Origin: Antedon mediterranea
Lineage: Eukaryota; Echinodermata; Crinoidea; Comatulida; Antedonidae
Assembly (NCBI RefSeq): GCF_964355755.1
Contig: NC_092672.1
Span: 5,766,001 to 5,830,000, forward strand
DNA length: 64,000 bases
Reading direction: 5' to 3'
In this document: in pieces, positions 36,701 to 41,565 of the stretch
Numbering within the stretch: the first letter of the stretch is position 1
Layout: every line of letters starts with the position of its first letter
Position numbers and translations under genes: made by a program
Notes under the pieces: model-generated
Told to the model about the DNA's origin: nothing
Seen by the model: only the letters and a program-made list of their open reading frames with translations
The model's database searches: none

Positions 36701-38363
36701 TTGTTATTTTTTGTTATAAGTATGTGAGACGAAATAAATGAAATGAAATGAAATGAAATTAAAAACATTATTGCTTCAAAACTCTAGTTGCACCATATTT
36801 TAATTTATGTTTAATATAATACAATTGAGACATGAAGTTGGAATTTTCTTAATACTATGCAGGCATCCTGTCACAAAACCCGCTGAAAATTTGAGTTTCA
36901 TGGTATGTGTAGTCTGATAGTACCTTGTTATAACCCTCTGTGCAGTATAAGACATCCATCATTTCATCCTTAATTGTCCAGCTTTAAATAATATACGTAA
37001 TCAGGAATTATTTAATTTATATGTGGATATGTATAGAAATGGCAGCAAAGATATGTTTGATACTTTTTATACTTCTCATGAAAATGACAAACTTAAATAT
37101 ATTTTGGGATACTCAGATAATTTAATTGATGAAGAGTGTGAAAATATTTTGGATAGTTTTTGTAAAAGATACCTAAAACAAGCATGGAAATTTCGAAATG
37201 ATTCACTGAATTCCATGACTCAATAACTATGTTATCTACATTGCTACATTAAGTAAATTGAAAAACAAGTTGGGGGGGGGGAGGAGGTTGGGGGTTTTTC
37301 GTAATAAGCTGTGTTTATCAGTTGATTTTATTTTATTTTATACACTTTTACTATATCTTGTTTTGTATTCATTGTGTAAAGTAATGATCTACTGTATGTA
37401 TCGATGTAAATTGGGGGGGGGGGGGGGTAGGATAGGGGTTGATAGTTGCTTTTGCCTTTTTTTACTTTTCTGTTAATTGTTATATTTTATATTGTGAAGG
37501 ATGCACCTTTGTGCTAAGTGTGCCACCGATCTAAAGGTGTAATTCCAAATAAATAAATAAATAAACAGGGAAAATACAGGAAGAAATTCTCAATTGCATG
37601 CACAAGAAATACGCTTTCATCTTAGCACTGGTGGATTCACAATATTGCACGTAACACAGGGTTCATTAAACGAAATATCTTTTTTTATCAATTGTATTAT
37701 TTTTAATCGAAGCAAAACATTAGATTAAAGTTATAAATATAATAAGACAATGAACAAAGATGTCATTAAATTCACAATTAAGCAGTCCCTACTAATCACC
37801 ATAAAATACATAAAATATGTAATTTTAATAACCCGAAATACTAGATATTTAGCTAGCCTAAAGCTAGTAAAAACTAAAACAACAGAAGGAAGCTAAACAC
37901 TAAACACCGAGTGTGCCACATTAGTGACCCCTAGATAAAAAAAAATAAAATCCGACAAATCGCCCACCACAACATATTCAGAGACGACTTGCTCAATAAG
38001 AGCCAGTCAATTTATACCAAAAAAAATAAAATGACCGGCCCCTACATATGATAATGAATACATCATTATCATAATGCAGAAATTCAATTAATTAAAGTTG
38101 GCATAATATTATAACCAAACACAGTCGGTAGACCAGACAACCGACTGACAGACTACTCGCTCGCACTCAGTTGCGTTACTACAATTGAACCGCAAACAAA
38201 AGAATCAAAACAATAGAGTAAGAAAATCAAAACATCGCCTTTTTTATCACCTTGGGTCTGGCAGCACAATTTTCTTGCTTGCTCTTGCCGCCGGCGTTGT
38301 TTTGCTCTTCTCCATAGCCATCAAATAGCTCACATCAGCTAAAACTGCTTCCAAATCCGCCAT
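722..38363 (-). CDS. GRK2/3: GRK2/3-type G-protein-coupled receptor kinase, N-terminal 185 residues (7 exons; gene continues past the left edge)
   Basis: Spliced minus-strand CDS: 38363-38251, 29056-28980, 27363-27290, 21253-21152, 3800-3726, 2630-2569, 773-722. All introns are GT-AG and phases agree across every junction (555 nt, 185 codons). The product starts [20 protein letters not shown] and continues with [33 protein letters not shown] and [17 protein letters not shown], closely matching the amino terminus and RGS-homology domain of vertebrate GRK2/GRK3 (beta-adrenergic receptor kinases). Residue numbering matches human GRK2: the G-alpha-q-binding face has F109, D110, M114 and L118, with Lys for Arg106. 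Family role (known): cytosolic kinases recruited by G-beta-gamma that phosphorylate agonist-occupied receptors; the RGS-homology domain sequesters G-alpha-q. The kinase and PH domains must lie left of base 1; none is visible in 1-721. GRK2 and GRK3 cannot be separated; invertebrates usually have one such gene. Confidence 0.95.
774..2568 (-). other. GRK2/3 intron 6
   Basis: AT-rich. A short direct repeat (TTTGTTCCTTTATAATA...) lies near 1590-1645, and a small inverted-repeat element occupies about 2158-2481 (listed separately). Nothing else supported. Confidence 0.7.
2158..2481. mobile_element. MITE, TTTAAAGATATATTGTCCC family, copy A
   Basis: Left end TTTAAAGATATATTGTCCC. The right end near 2465-2481 is a diverged inverse (CAATACATCTTTAA). 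The interior (GAAAAATGAAGATTAAT, ACCCACTAGCTGGCAGCCAA, GGCATATTCAACAACAA) recurs near 16.3, 21.9 and 39.1 kb. Non-coding; transposon class not assignable. Confidence 0.6.
2569..2630 (-). CDS. GRK2/3: GRK2/3 exon 6
   Basis: Encodes [20 protein letters not shown], matching [20 protein letters not shown] of GRK2. Phase 0 in, phase 2 out. Acceptor TATTTTAG, donor AG|GTAAGA. Confidence 0.93.
2809..3240. repeat. 43-bp minisatellite, about 10 copies
   Basis: Unit contains CCAAGAGGTACAGCTCCACA followed by ACTGTGGACATTGCTACCAG, with period exactly 43 (starts at 2851, 2894 and so on). Copies are nearly identical; the last has a G variant (TGTGGGCATT). CCACAACTGTGG gives each unit a small dyad. All forward frames stay open only because 43 is not a multiple of 3 and the unit lacks stops; I do not treat it as coding. 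It lies in GRK intron 5. Confidence 0.95.
3235..3645. repeat. Tandem duplication, about 212-bp unit
   Basis: The block beginning CAGTCATAAAAATGTAGAG at about 3235 is repeated from about 3447, with diverged but colinear sequence (GGGACCTACCT, TATGTTTACTT, GATGAATATAAAATATGATC). It directly follows the 43-bp minisatellite, whose unit partly leads into the second copy (TTGCTTCCAGTCA). Confidence 0.85.
3726..3800 (-). CDS. GRK2/3: GRK2/3 exon 5
   Basis: 25 codons, phase 0 to 0, beginning [20 protein letters not shown] and ending NLFE. It corresponds to the PFSKSATEHVQ...KKQVPPDLFQ segment of the GRK2 RGS-homology domain. Flanked by TTTTTTTAG and GTGAGA. Confidence 0.93.
6402..6564. mobile_element. 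MITE family 1, copy 1
   Basis: Ends are inverted repeats: AAGCTCTGTCTACACTATCA on the left and TGATAGTGTAGACAGAGCTT on the right. The interior carries AAATATGGTAGTGAT units and a CATGTCCATATATGGACACA dyad. Non-coding; see the other eight copies. Confidence 0.9.
6840..7532 (+). CDS. LINE ORF1: L1 ORF1p-like RNA-binding protein
   Basis: 230 codons from ATG 6840. Residues about 25-95 are acidic and heptad-rich ([19 protein letters not shown]), a predicted coiled coil for oligomerisation. The following [19 protein letters not shown] starts an RRM-like domain, and [21 protein letters not shown] and [10 protein letters not shown] follow the order seen in the Transposase_22/L1 ORF1p family. Such proteins bind LINE RNA and act as nucleic-acid chaperones. 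The TGA at 7530-7532 is created by a local 34-bp-offset tandem duplication, so the natural C-terminus of the family is probably somewhat longer. Confidence 0.85.
   Translation: MSRSTRANTKPAEFESEDQLSFESFVKKKLESILKGQESNKAELYEAISFNSARIDALEDENKELKTTVTELTTTVANLQGSTTDLLAKINKTERFSRRNNVRIVGVEENTKENCKLIFENILSDFFTLDPRPTIERAHRDGKSMNGKPRHIIARFLSYASKIEVMKQRSSALDSQKFYIIDDLTAADLLEKKKWRSQVKEMYNKGTKLRFTAGKWRTSTGIPVNFSKFH
7504..7565. repeat. 28-bp tandem duplication truncating LINE ORF1
   Basis: The block starting TTCCGGTAAACTTTTCGAAA at 7504-7531 is repeated at 7538-7565 after a 6-base spacer. The 34-base offset shifts the frame and creates the TGA at 7530. Without the extra 34 bases the frame would continue about 15 codons to a TAA at 7609-7611. 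Confidence 0.85.
7978..11145 (+). CDS. LINE ORF2: AP-like endonuclease and reverse transcriptase
   Basis: 1055 residues with no internal stop. Endonuclease domain: HLNARSL at about 93, [23 protein letters not shown] at about 231, and SDHFPVF at about 299, holding the catalytic Asp/His of the exonuclease-endonuclease-phosphatase fold. Reverse transcriptase: [48 protein letters not shown] (first catalytic Asp), [13 protein letters not shown] and FADD at 765-768 (catalytic Asp pair). The C-terminal signature is [20 protein letters not shown]. This is the target-primed reverse transcription enzyme of CR1/L2/jockey-group LINEs. It starts at ATG 7978; the 445-base gap after ORF1 has no other gene. 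Confidence 0.97.
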   Translation: MDPFDNIDAFPFNHIIDNDEFLHVIHYYFCDDRIDFDRFNSLIFNPFDINFKDVINDNDAQLFSENIESCTYEYIDSLNNKYSTQDYSFSIFHLNARSLVKHFNDINVCVGAINHEFSALCFTETFFNHNTPFSFYNIPNYNLLHVSRADRPGGGVAIYLHQRFKYILRPDLSFIITNGSESLFIEIDAQPKNIILGVVYRLPELSINTFNKDISNLIDTINNEKKTAYISGDFNINLLNSKTHKGTSDFVNTLFQSNYYPLITRPTRITRNSATLIDNIFCNNLYDNISSGILYSDISDHFPVFLLVHKSEPLQHLKPKSKYIYIKKVNDISISALSNDLSNVDWTSIYNSNEPNEAYALFNDIFSTLYNNNIKTTRSRRNIRKEKKPWITKCLIKSIDKKHKLYKTFLISKKQKDKDKYVKYRNVLTKILRTAQKNYFSDKFEFHKNNIQKTWQTINGVLGKKSRKPFPSHFINNDIELNNPQQIATEFNNYFTSIGPNLVNKIHVSDNDNYTSTLPRPCVHSLFLSPVTEHEVVSIILSLKDNKSPGFDGFSNKIIKRVSNFICKPLTHIFNTSFQTGIFPDSFKIAKVIPIYKKEDPHHFNNYRPISLLPCFSKLIEKIMHNRISSFLTKHNILFKGQYGFRKKYSTDLALLDIFDKITIALSKNEFSVGIFLDLSKAFDTINHDILIHKLSNYGIRGLPLKLIKSYLSNRVQFTSLNNFNSSYSRLTCGVPQGSILGPLLFLIFVNDIPNSSKLLNFILFADDTNIFFSHPKLNTLFKIVNDELLKVSNWLKHNKLTLNTFKTNYIIFSKRKISNSLNEQIYIDNKMIKRVNETQFLGVTIDASLTWKLHINKISNLVSRNVGILNKLKHIFPQKTLLTLYNTLVLPYLSYANLCWAITLDKFNTLCPWTSLEKTQIDRLFKLQKRALRICAGESFRAHTKLLFKRFNVLNIYDLNKLQVASFMYRLSNNLLPSHFNALFTRIDERHSYKTRSSVNNYILDNLNVKARRFSMYYFGPKLWTSLSNELKQKSSFSSFKSNFKHKMVSEYAT
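11832..12105. repeat. Tandem duplication, about 134-bp unit
   Basis: Two adjacent copies start at ATGAGTAT (11833) and ATGAGTATA (11967). Both run through CAGAGGCAGTCA, GGGTTTTTGCATT, TTTCTTTGTCAGAAAAA and AAATCTAGGATGTGATA. Copies are about 85-90 percent alike by eye. Confidence 0.9.
13097..13730. mobile_element. Candidate MITE with TTAAAGnCCCnTTCCCT termini
   Basis: The left end TTAAAGACCCCTTCCCTGC pairs with the inverse of the right end (TTAAAGCCCCATTCCCTACG). The interior is non-coding and includes a TAGGCCTA cluster. Imperfect 17-19-bp termini make this moderately supported. Confidence 0.55.
14410..14710. repeat. TAGGCCTA/CTAGCTAGG palindromic cluster
   Basis: Dense runs of AGGCCTA, CTAGGC and GCTAGCTAGG words on both strands. 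Similar clusters lie near 13290, 40880-41035, 52680 and 53630-53790. This low-complexity word family is common in echinoderm introns and spacers; no function is inferred. Confidence 0.7.
15681..16043. mobile_element. MITE with ATAGAGTTCTGTGGTG...TGACGTCACAAC termini
   Basis: The left end (ATAGAGTTCTGTGGTGTGAC, then GTCACAAC and GATGGCGC) matches the inverse of the right end (ATAGTTCTGCGGTGTTGACG, then TCACAAC and GGTGGCGC) over roughly 45 bp with a few changes. About 363 bp, AT-rich centre, no ORF. Confidence 0.8.
16270..16412. mobile_element. MITE, TTTAAAGATATATTGTCCC family, copy B (internally deleted)
   Basis: Contains AAAAACATGAAAAATGAAGA and ends GGGACAATATATCTTTAAA, the inverse of the left end of copy A. 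At about 143 bp it is much shorter than copy A, so the middle is missing. Confidence 0.7.
17531..17863. mobile_element. Harbinger-like MITE with 53-bp perfect terminal inverted repeats
   Basis: The left end 17531-17583 (TGCACTTGTCAATTGTATGA, CCCACTATACGACCCCCGGG, AGAGGTGCGTCAT) is exactly the inverse of the right end 17811-17863. Both flanks read TAA, a 3-bp target-site duplication matching the TWA preference of PIF/Harbinger elements. The interior repeats GACGCA/TGCGTCA words and has no ORF. Perfect TIRs imply recent transposition. Confidence 0.9.
18553..18872 (-). mobile_element. SINE3-type retroposon with 5S rRNA-derived head
   Basis: Read on the minus strand, 18872-18755 aligns with 5S rRNA: GAAACACCGGTTCCCGTC, GATCACCGAAGTTAAGCGAC, GGGCCTGGTTAGAGCTTGGA, TGGGAGACC, then CTGGGAATATCGGTGCTGTA. 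It lacks about the first 17 nt of 5S. A roughly 180-bp unrelated body follows, ending in an ATAAAATAAAAT tail (18553-18580). Head plus body plus tail identifies a SINE3-like element transcribed from the 5S internal promoter, not a functional 5S gene. Confidence 0.9.
19077..19554. mobile_element. MITE with CCAGTCAA...GCCTATTTTC termini and internal duplication
   Basis: The left end (CCAGTCAAAAATTTT ... AAGCCTATTTTC) matches the inverse of the right end (CCAGTCAATTTTTGC ... AAAGCCTATTTTC). Inside, a unit of about 65 bp (TAGGCGATTTTTTT...GAACAAATTCGCCTA) occurs twice, at 19397-19459 and 19461-19528. A fragment of the same unit is at 25030-25066. No real coding region. Confidence 0.75.
19895..20158 (+). 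mobile_element. LINE 3'-end fragment
   Basis: A short frame reads [20 protein letters not shown] and ends at a stop near 20019, the C-terminal WNxLP signature of CR1/L2-like ORF2 proteins. An untranslated tail ending ATTGTATTGTA follows. Heavily 5'-truncated, as LINE copies usually are. Confidence 0.75.
20716..21115. repeat. Tandem repeat, about 139-bp unit, 3 copies
   Basis: Units start GCCTACTGTTTAACTTTTAG near 20716, 20855 and 20994. They share ATTCATATTGAATCAAATG, ATATGCCTGGTATATGCCTA and GCAAGTTGGAGTGACATACA. The array ends about 40 bp before GRK exon 4 (on the plus-strand map). Confidence 0.95.
21152..21253 (-). CDS. GRK2/3: GRK2/3 exon 4 (G-alpha-q contact helix)
   Basis: 34 codons, phase 0 to 0. 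Begins [20 protein letters not shown] and contains [11 protein letters not shown]109, D110, M114 and L118, known G-alpha-q contact positions in GRK2, are conserved; Arg106 is Lys. Donor CAT|GTAAGT is consensus. Confidence 0.95.
21938..22135. mobile_element. MITE, TTTAAAGATATATTGTCCC family, copy C (diverged)
   Basis: Left end CTTAAAGATGTATTATCCCC, then TAAATAAAGATGAATAAAAT and GGATAGGCCATGTCAT matching copies A and B. The right end is degenerate. Confidence 0.5.
22200..22335 (+). mobile_element. tRNA-derived SINE (head plus short body)
   Basis: An A-box-like TGGTCTAGAGATA at 22208-22220 and a B-box GGATTCGAGTCC at 22251-22262, spaced 30 bases apart. There is no acceptor-stem pairing good enough for a functional tRNA. 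Confidence 0.6.
22805..23110 (+). mobile_element. tRNA-derived SINE, longest copy in window
   Basis: The tRNA-like head has GTGGCCAAGCGGTTA (A box, 22812-22826) and GGGTTCGAGGCTC (B box, about 22866-22878). The body has CGGATAAGGACTATAAACC, GAGGTCCCGTGTACACATCT and GAGACGAGTAGGGGGTTACC, a central-domain pattern I recall in widespread invertebrate/deuterostome SINEs. A second, headless copy starts near 63930. Confidence 0.8.
23358..23381. repeat. TA dinucleotide microsatellite
   Basis: About 11 TA units; a similar TA run lies at 11538-11561, inside the LINE 3' region. Confidence 0.9.
26953..27101. mobile_element. MITE family 1, copy 2
   Basis: Diverged left end AAGTTTTGTCTACAC; right end TTGATAGTGTAGACAAAGCTTT. 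The interior has two CATATTTGGGCA units. Lies about 190 bp from GRK exon 3. Confidence 0.85.
27290..27363 (-). CDS. GRK2/3: GRK2/3 exon 3
   Basis: Polypyrimidine tract and CAG acceptor precede 27363. Encodes [12 protein letters not shown] then [12 protein letters not shown], aligning with the LLFRDFC...LVEFYEE part of GRK2. Phase 1 in, phase 0 out, donor GAG|GTAACT. Confidence 0.95.
27364..28979 (-). other. GRK2/3 intron 2
   Basis: AT-rich, with a poly(T) run at about 27740-27758 and a retroelement 3'-end-like stretch at 28480-28755. The segment near 27940-28265 contains two loosely similar copies of CTAAACTGTGAAATATT...GAGTT. No exon seen. Confidence 0.65.
28480..28755 (+). mobile_element. 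Probable retroelement 3' end with AAAAT tail
   Basis: A unique-looking stretch ends in AATTAAATAAAATAAAATAA, the simple tail of a LINE or SINE. No coding remnant is recognisable, so the family is unknown. Confidence 0.4.
28980..29056 (-). CDS. GRK2/3: GRK2/3 exon 2
   Basis: Acceptor TTCACAG before 29056; encodes [19 protein letters not shown] plus IFNQKL, the start of the RGS-homology domain. Phase 2 in, phase 1 out, donor G|GTGAGA. Confidence 0.95.
29513..29772. mobile_element. Candidate pogo/Tc1-like MITE
   Basis: Starts CAGTAGACTATCTCA and ends TGAAAGACCACTG, giving short inverted termini (CAGTAGAC / CAGTGGTC). Both sides are flanked by TA, the Tc1/mariner-pogo target. The 260-bp interior has no transposase. 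Short TIRs keep confidence moderate. Confidence 0.5.
30765..30880 (-). mobile_element. tRNA-derived sequence (SINE head or tRNA pseudogene)
   Basis: On the minus strand AGTGGAGTTGTGGTTATGAT (with A box) is followed by GGGTTCAAGTCCCGTC (B box and T-arm). Partial cloverleaf character remains, but the segment lacks convincing acceptor-stem pairing and sits in intronic repeat DNA. Confidence 0.6.
30886..32340. mobile_element. Candidate 1.45-kb element bounded by AGGTTATATGCAT inverted ends
   Basis: AGGTTATATGCAT begins at about 30886 and its inverse ATGCATATAACCT lies at about 32328-32340. The left end continues into a near-palindrome (ATGATATGCATATAACCT) and a TTTA microsatellite (30940-30960). 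The interior at 31075-31520 is unusually CpG-rich for the window (CGCG, ACGCGCG). A tRNA-like head is nested at 31950. Confidence 0.45.
31950..32035 (+). mobile_element. tRNA-like SINE head
   Basis: ATGGCTCGGTGGTCTG (A-box type, about 31954-31969) and GAGATCGAGTCTC (B-box type, about 31999-32011) with tRNA-like spacing, then a short body and a T-run. Confidence 0.5.
32419..32590. repeat. Tandem repeat, about 67-bp unit, 2.5 copies
   Basis: TACAGTATAAATATATCACC starts at 32421, 32489 and (one change) 32555, with TTCAAGA and GACTGAATACCTTG between the starts. Confidence 0.9.
32878..33330. repeat. Hairpin and TACGGTATTTTTT inverted-repeat region
   Basis: GTATGTTCAGACTCACA and TGTGTCTGAACCATG form an inverted pair at 32882-32953. 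Further on, ATACGGTATTTTTT and its inverse AAAAAATACCGTAT recur about six times between 33170 and 33325, around two inverse copies of GCAGCAGAAA/TTTCTGCTGC. It looks like a nested or decayed foldback transposon. Confidence 0.55.
33462..33960. repeat. 57-bp minisatellite, about 8 copies
   Basis: The unit runs ACCACATAAGAATAAGGACA, CAAACCTCATAGACTA, ACCACATAAGGAGGACACAA. It is itself built from a shorter AACCACATAAGGA...ACACAAA subunit; the first copies are irregular and later ones homogeneous. A stop-free minus-strand frame of about 200 codons (33394-34002) arises because 57 is a multiple of 3; its repetitive hydrophobic product is not a credible gene. Confidence 0.95.
33975..34112. mobile_element. 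hAT-like MITE with GGCGCGGAT...ATCCGCCCC ends
   Basis: Left end CAGGCGCGGATTAAGG, right end TAGATCCGCCCCTG, giving inverted termini of the CAGGGGCGGATCTAG type common to non-autonomous hAT elements. It is inserted at the edge of the 57-bp minisatellite. Confidence 0.6.
34970..35290 (+). mobile_element. tRNA-derived SINE
   Basis: Head with GGAATGCCATTTCATATCAG and a B-box-like GGGTTCGACCAC (about 35016-35028). The body has CAGATAGGAAGTAAAGCCAT and GTCGAAAAGAGTAGGTGAGA, the same central-domain pattern as the SINE at 22805 but more diverged. Confidence 0.65.
35600..35840 (+). mobile_element. LINE 3'-end fragment
   Basis: A short frame reads [20 protein letters not shown] and ANSLNSFKL then a stop, the C-terminal signature of CR1/L2-type ORF2. 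An untranslated tail follows (GCGCCATAAGCATC...). Confidence 0.75.
36600..36762 (+). mobile_element. LINE 3' tail ending in TGAAA repeats
   Basis: ATTTGGAGACCCACTTGATA is partly duplicated here. The stretch ends with GACGAAATAAATGAAATGAA and further ATGAA units, a typical LINE 3' simple tail. No coding remnant is visible. Confidence 0.5.
36955..37560 (+). mobile_element. LINE 3'-end fragment with G-runs and AAAT tail
   Basis: The frame ending at 37226 reads [20 protein letters not shown] upstream and [16 protein letters not shown] downstream, a cysteine-containing tail like that of some non-LTR ORF2 proteins. The 3' untranslated part has G-runs (37268-37276, 37412-37427), a TATATTTTATATTGTGAAGG stretch and an AAATAAATAAAT tail. 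The same 3' region recurs at 48535-48850. Confidence 0.65.
38251..38363 (-). CDS. GRK2/3: GRK2/3 exon 1 (start codon)
   Basis: ATG at 38363-38361; the first 20 residues are [20 protein letters not shown], almost identical to vertebrate GRK2/3. This is the N-terminal helix family members use to engage active receptors. The exon continues through a [16 protein letters not shown] stretch and ends in phase 2 at an AG|GTGATA donor. 5' UTR probably extends right of 38363. Confidence 0.95.
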
Positions 38364-39039
38364 TTTCACTGTCTGTTGGCTCTGTACTACCAGCACTGCC
38401 GAAAACAAATTTTAGATTTATCCGGGCGCTAGCCAAGCCTCTGTAAAAATAATGATTTCACAAAAATGGATGGCTTGATGATACAATCACAATCCCGAAC
38501 TATCTTCCCAATTGATAGATAAATCAATCGCCTATGAATCCATATTATTCCATCTTCACTGGAACAGATCTTGGATTTTCAGTAGCAGTAGTATATAGTT
38601 AGCCAAGCCTTCTTTTTTCCTCTGCCTCCAGGTGTTCTGGTTACTATACTCGCTATGTTTACTTGCTTACTGCCTTTTTAGTGGTGGTGGTGTCTATAAT
38701 TATATAGAGGGCGCAATAGTCATAAGACGGACAACAGAGCAAAATGTATATAATGGCTATAAAAACGGTAACTGTATTATAATTCAATTACAAATATTTT
38801 TTTTTCTAATAACCGACCGGGAATAACAAAAATAAGTTCAACTGTTACAATATCTAATTTGAAATTAGATAAGCTCCAAACGATAAGGTATATAGGACCA
38901 GATAAACCAATGATAACGACAACACAACATGAAGGTAAATAAATAGTTCAGTGGTTGATGTGCACTCCGATGAGACCTACTACACCATTAACCAACTCAA
39001 TTGGAGTAAATTAACTCTTATTTTATTATTTGGTTGTAC

Positions 39040-39315
39040 TGCATGATGTAGGCTAAAAACACGAAAAATGAAACTTAATATCAGATTTGTGTTGATTTAC
39101 TTTGTAGAAAAACGGCAAAATATGATTACACTTAAATGAAAACATACGGTTAGATTTAAACAAAAACCCATTGTCTGGTAGACAATATACTCATTTTCGG
39201 CTTCAAATACAGTTTTTTTTAATCAAACTTCTCTTTAAAATAATAATTGTAGGCCTATGACATTTAAATGGCATATTCAACAACAAAAATTCAGGGGGAC
39301 AAAATATATTTCATT
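39040..39315. mobile_element. MITE, TTTAAAGATATATTGTCCC family, copy D
   Basis: Shares ACGAAAAATGAAACTTAAT, AAAAACCCATTGTCTGGTAG and AATGGCATATTCAACAACAA with copy A in the same order. Ends GGGGGACAAAATATATTT. Confidence 0.6.
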
Positions 39316-40092
39316 ATTATGTAACCCATATTTAAACAACAAGGTACAGAAACCTATCGGTTGCCTATTTTACGGACTAATAATTGTGATTCAAGAAGAG
39401 TTCCGATACTGAGTATACCAATACTACTCATGGTTTTGAAAATGTCCCACAGTAATAAAGTACAGCTGGACTATTACGTAAGGGGAATTTCCCACACGAG
39501 TAATGGTAATGGGTTTTAGCTTCGATAAAAATATAAATAAAATATATAGGCCTAGATAAATAAATATGGATAATAAAAATTGGAATTTAGTTAATTGTTT
39601 ATCGAAATTCGATTATAGTTAAAATAAAAATCATTCCAGAGCGTTTTGTTTTGTATAACACGCGCTTCTACAAAAAAACAACTTCATTCAATTACAAAAT
39701 TAAAATCAACTAACAAAAAATTGTTTTATAAAATCACAAAGTTTAACAAAAAAATACGTATGGATTGAGCTACATTAACGTGTCTTGCATATCGAGGGGG
39801 TGGGGAGGTATGGAGTCATACCCTCTCCTCAATTTCTCCATGGCCTTCAAATTAATCTACACGTAAGGTTTCTTATTTTTCTTAGTATAGGTAGGCCCTA
39901 TCTATAATCTTATCACAGTCAATGATATCTCTCGTACCAACCATGCTTTCACGTTCGCACAAACGTCATAACAGTGATTTAGGACAAATATTAAACTGTT
40001 ACGGTAGCATACTTTCGATAACATATAAATCATGATATCGTATTTGGACATTAAAGTGTATGTACACTTAAGTACGGTACTCTTATGAATTA

Positions 40093-40260
40093 GCCTTTTC
40101 GTCATGGGCGGATCCAAGGTGGGGCCCAGCAGCTCCTTCTCCTAAATTTCGCAAATTGTAATGCAAAAGCTAGGACATAAAATTAAGCTCATCCCTTCTT
40201 TTCACCATTTTCATAGCCCTGCCCCCTTCCCCCTTTTTCAAAATCCTAGATCCGTCACTG
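40093..40260. mobile_element. hAT-like MITE with GGGCGGATCCAAGG...CTAGATCCGTCACTG ends
   Basis: Left end CATGGGCGGATCCAAGG, inverse right end CAGTGACGGATCTAGGAT; same terminus type as the element at 33975. No ORF. Confidence 0.6.
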
Positions 40261-40396
40261 CGTTATGATTGATTTATTAGATCATCAAGAATTGTCTATA
40301 AAGTAAATAAATCGAATTGCATCACCAAAAGATTGCATAAATTTGCCGTAAACAATTAAAGTCACCAGGGAGAGGTTGTGTGCACTTTTGGTTGCG

Positions 40397-41422
40397 CGGC
40401 CGTTCCAAGGCAAAACAACGTAACTACAAAATGTTGCTTTTCGAGAAAAATTCAATTGAAGTTTGAGTGTTTGCATTTCAACAACAAATTATCGTAATGA
40501 TGTGAAATTTTGCATGAGTATATATAAATAATAATTATTATTAAATACAAAATGTTAAATAATTTAAACAATTTGATCAAAAGTTATTACCACTTTTAAC
40601 AGATACGTTGTTTTGCCTTGGAAATGACGTGCATAAAATGAAAGTCATTTCTGAGGCAAAACAACGTAACTGCGATATTCTGTGGCAAAACAACGTAACT
40701 GTGGTCATTTCATGGCAAAACAACGTAACTGTGATGATTTTAAAAACAATGGATTGAAACTCTTTTTGAACAACATGGAGGGCTGCGATCACCAATGAAA
40801 TGGCTAGAAACTAGAATGCATTTGAAGCTAGGCTTAGCCATTTGCATCTACTTGGCATATCTATGATATAGACTTATTATAGCCTACCTACTAGCCTGCT
40901 AACTACAAGGCCTACGTACAAAAATGCAAAGACGGCCGTCCTACTAGGCTAGGCCTAGCCTAGTTCCAACGACAGTACTGGGGTACTAGGCTAGATTAGG
41001 TAGGTCTGTCAAAAATAATAGCCTAGGCCTAGCCTTTCAAGCTTGTCTGAACATTTTTGTAAATATAGTTAATTCTTTATATATCTTTTACTTTTAGTTA
41101 AGATCGTTGCTATGCATATCGTCATGCATCAGCGGTTTCTGTCTCAAAATTACGTAACTTAGCTGATTGTGAGAATTTGAAACGAAAATCGTATGCATTT
41201 CCGTGGCAGAACAACGTATCTGGTAGATACGTTGTTTTGCCTTGGAAAATACCAGAATTATTTGTTTTTTGCTTAAAGATACGTGGTACTATCTCCAAAA
41301 ATAATGATCTCTGAAACCTGACATTTTTACAGGTTGTTCATAAATTTGTAATAATTCCCCAAATGCAAAAATCTCAAAATTGACAAAAATGCGAGTTACG
41401 TGGTTTTGCCTTGGAACGGCCG
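40397..41422. mobile_element. 1.03-kb foldback element with eight copies of a 17-bp motif
   Basis: The termini CGGCCGTTCCAAGGCAAAAC (left) and its near-perfect inverse (right, ends 41422) extend through CAACGTAACT (CCACGTAACT on the right). TGCG flanks both ends, a possible 4-bp target duplication. The motif GGCAAAACAACGTAACT or a close variant also occurs internally near 40604 (inverse), 40652, 40683, 40714, 41203 and 41226 (inverse). A TAGGCCTA cluster fills the centre. No transposase ORF. Confidence 0.8.
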
Positions 41423-41469
41423 TGCGATCGCGCTGCTCGGATGATCGAAAGAACCAATCCGGGTGTTGA

Positions 41470-41565
41470 ATGAAATGAATATTTTTATTAGGTCACAGAG
41501 TGCAGAAGAAAAACATTACGTAAGCAATAACATTGACCCGAACATGAACCGGGAACATTAATAAT
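41470..41565 (-). mobile_element. LINE 3' tail fragment
   Basis: On the minus strand it ends CCTAATAAAAATATTCATTT, CATTCAA, resembling the ATTCA-type tails of L2-like LINEs. Very short; family uncertain. Confidence 0.35.

Larger units (their letters stand above)
29057..38250 (-). other. GRK2/3 intron 1 (9.2 kb)
   Basis: First intron of GRK, rich in repeats listed separately (pogo-like MITE, tRNA-like SINEs, 57-bp minisatellite, LINE tails). The stretches 32600-32870, 34110-34970, 35830-36620 and 37560-38250 show nothing I can assign. Confidence 0.7.
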
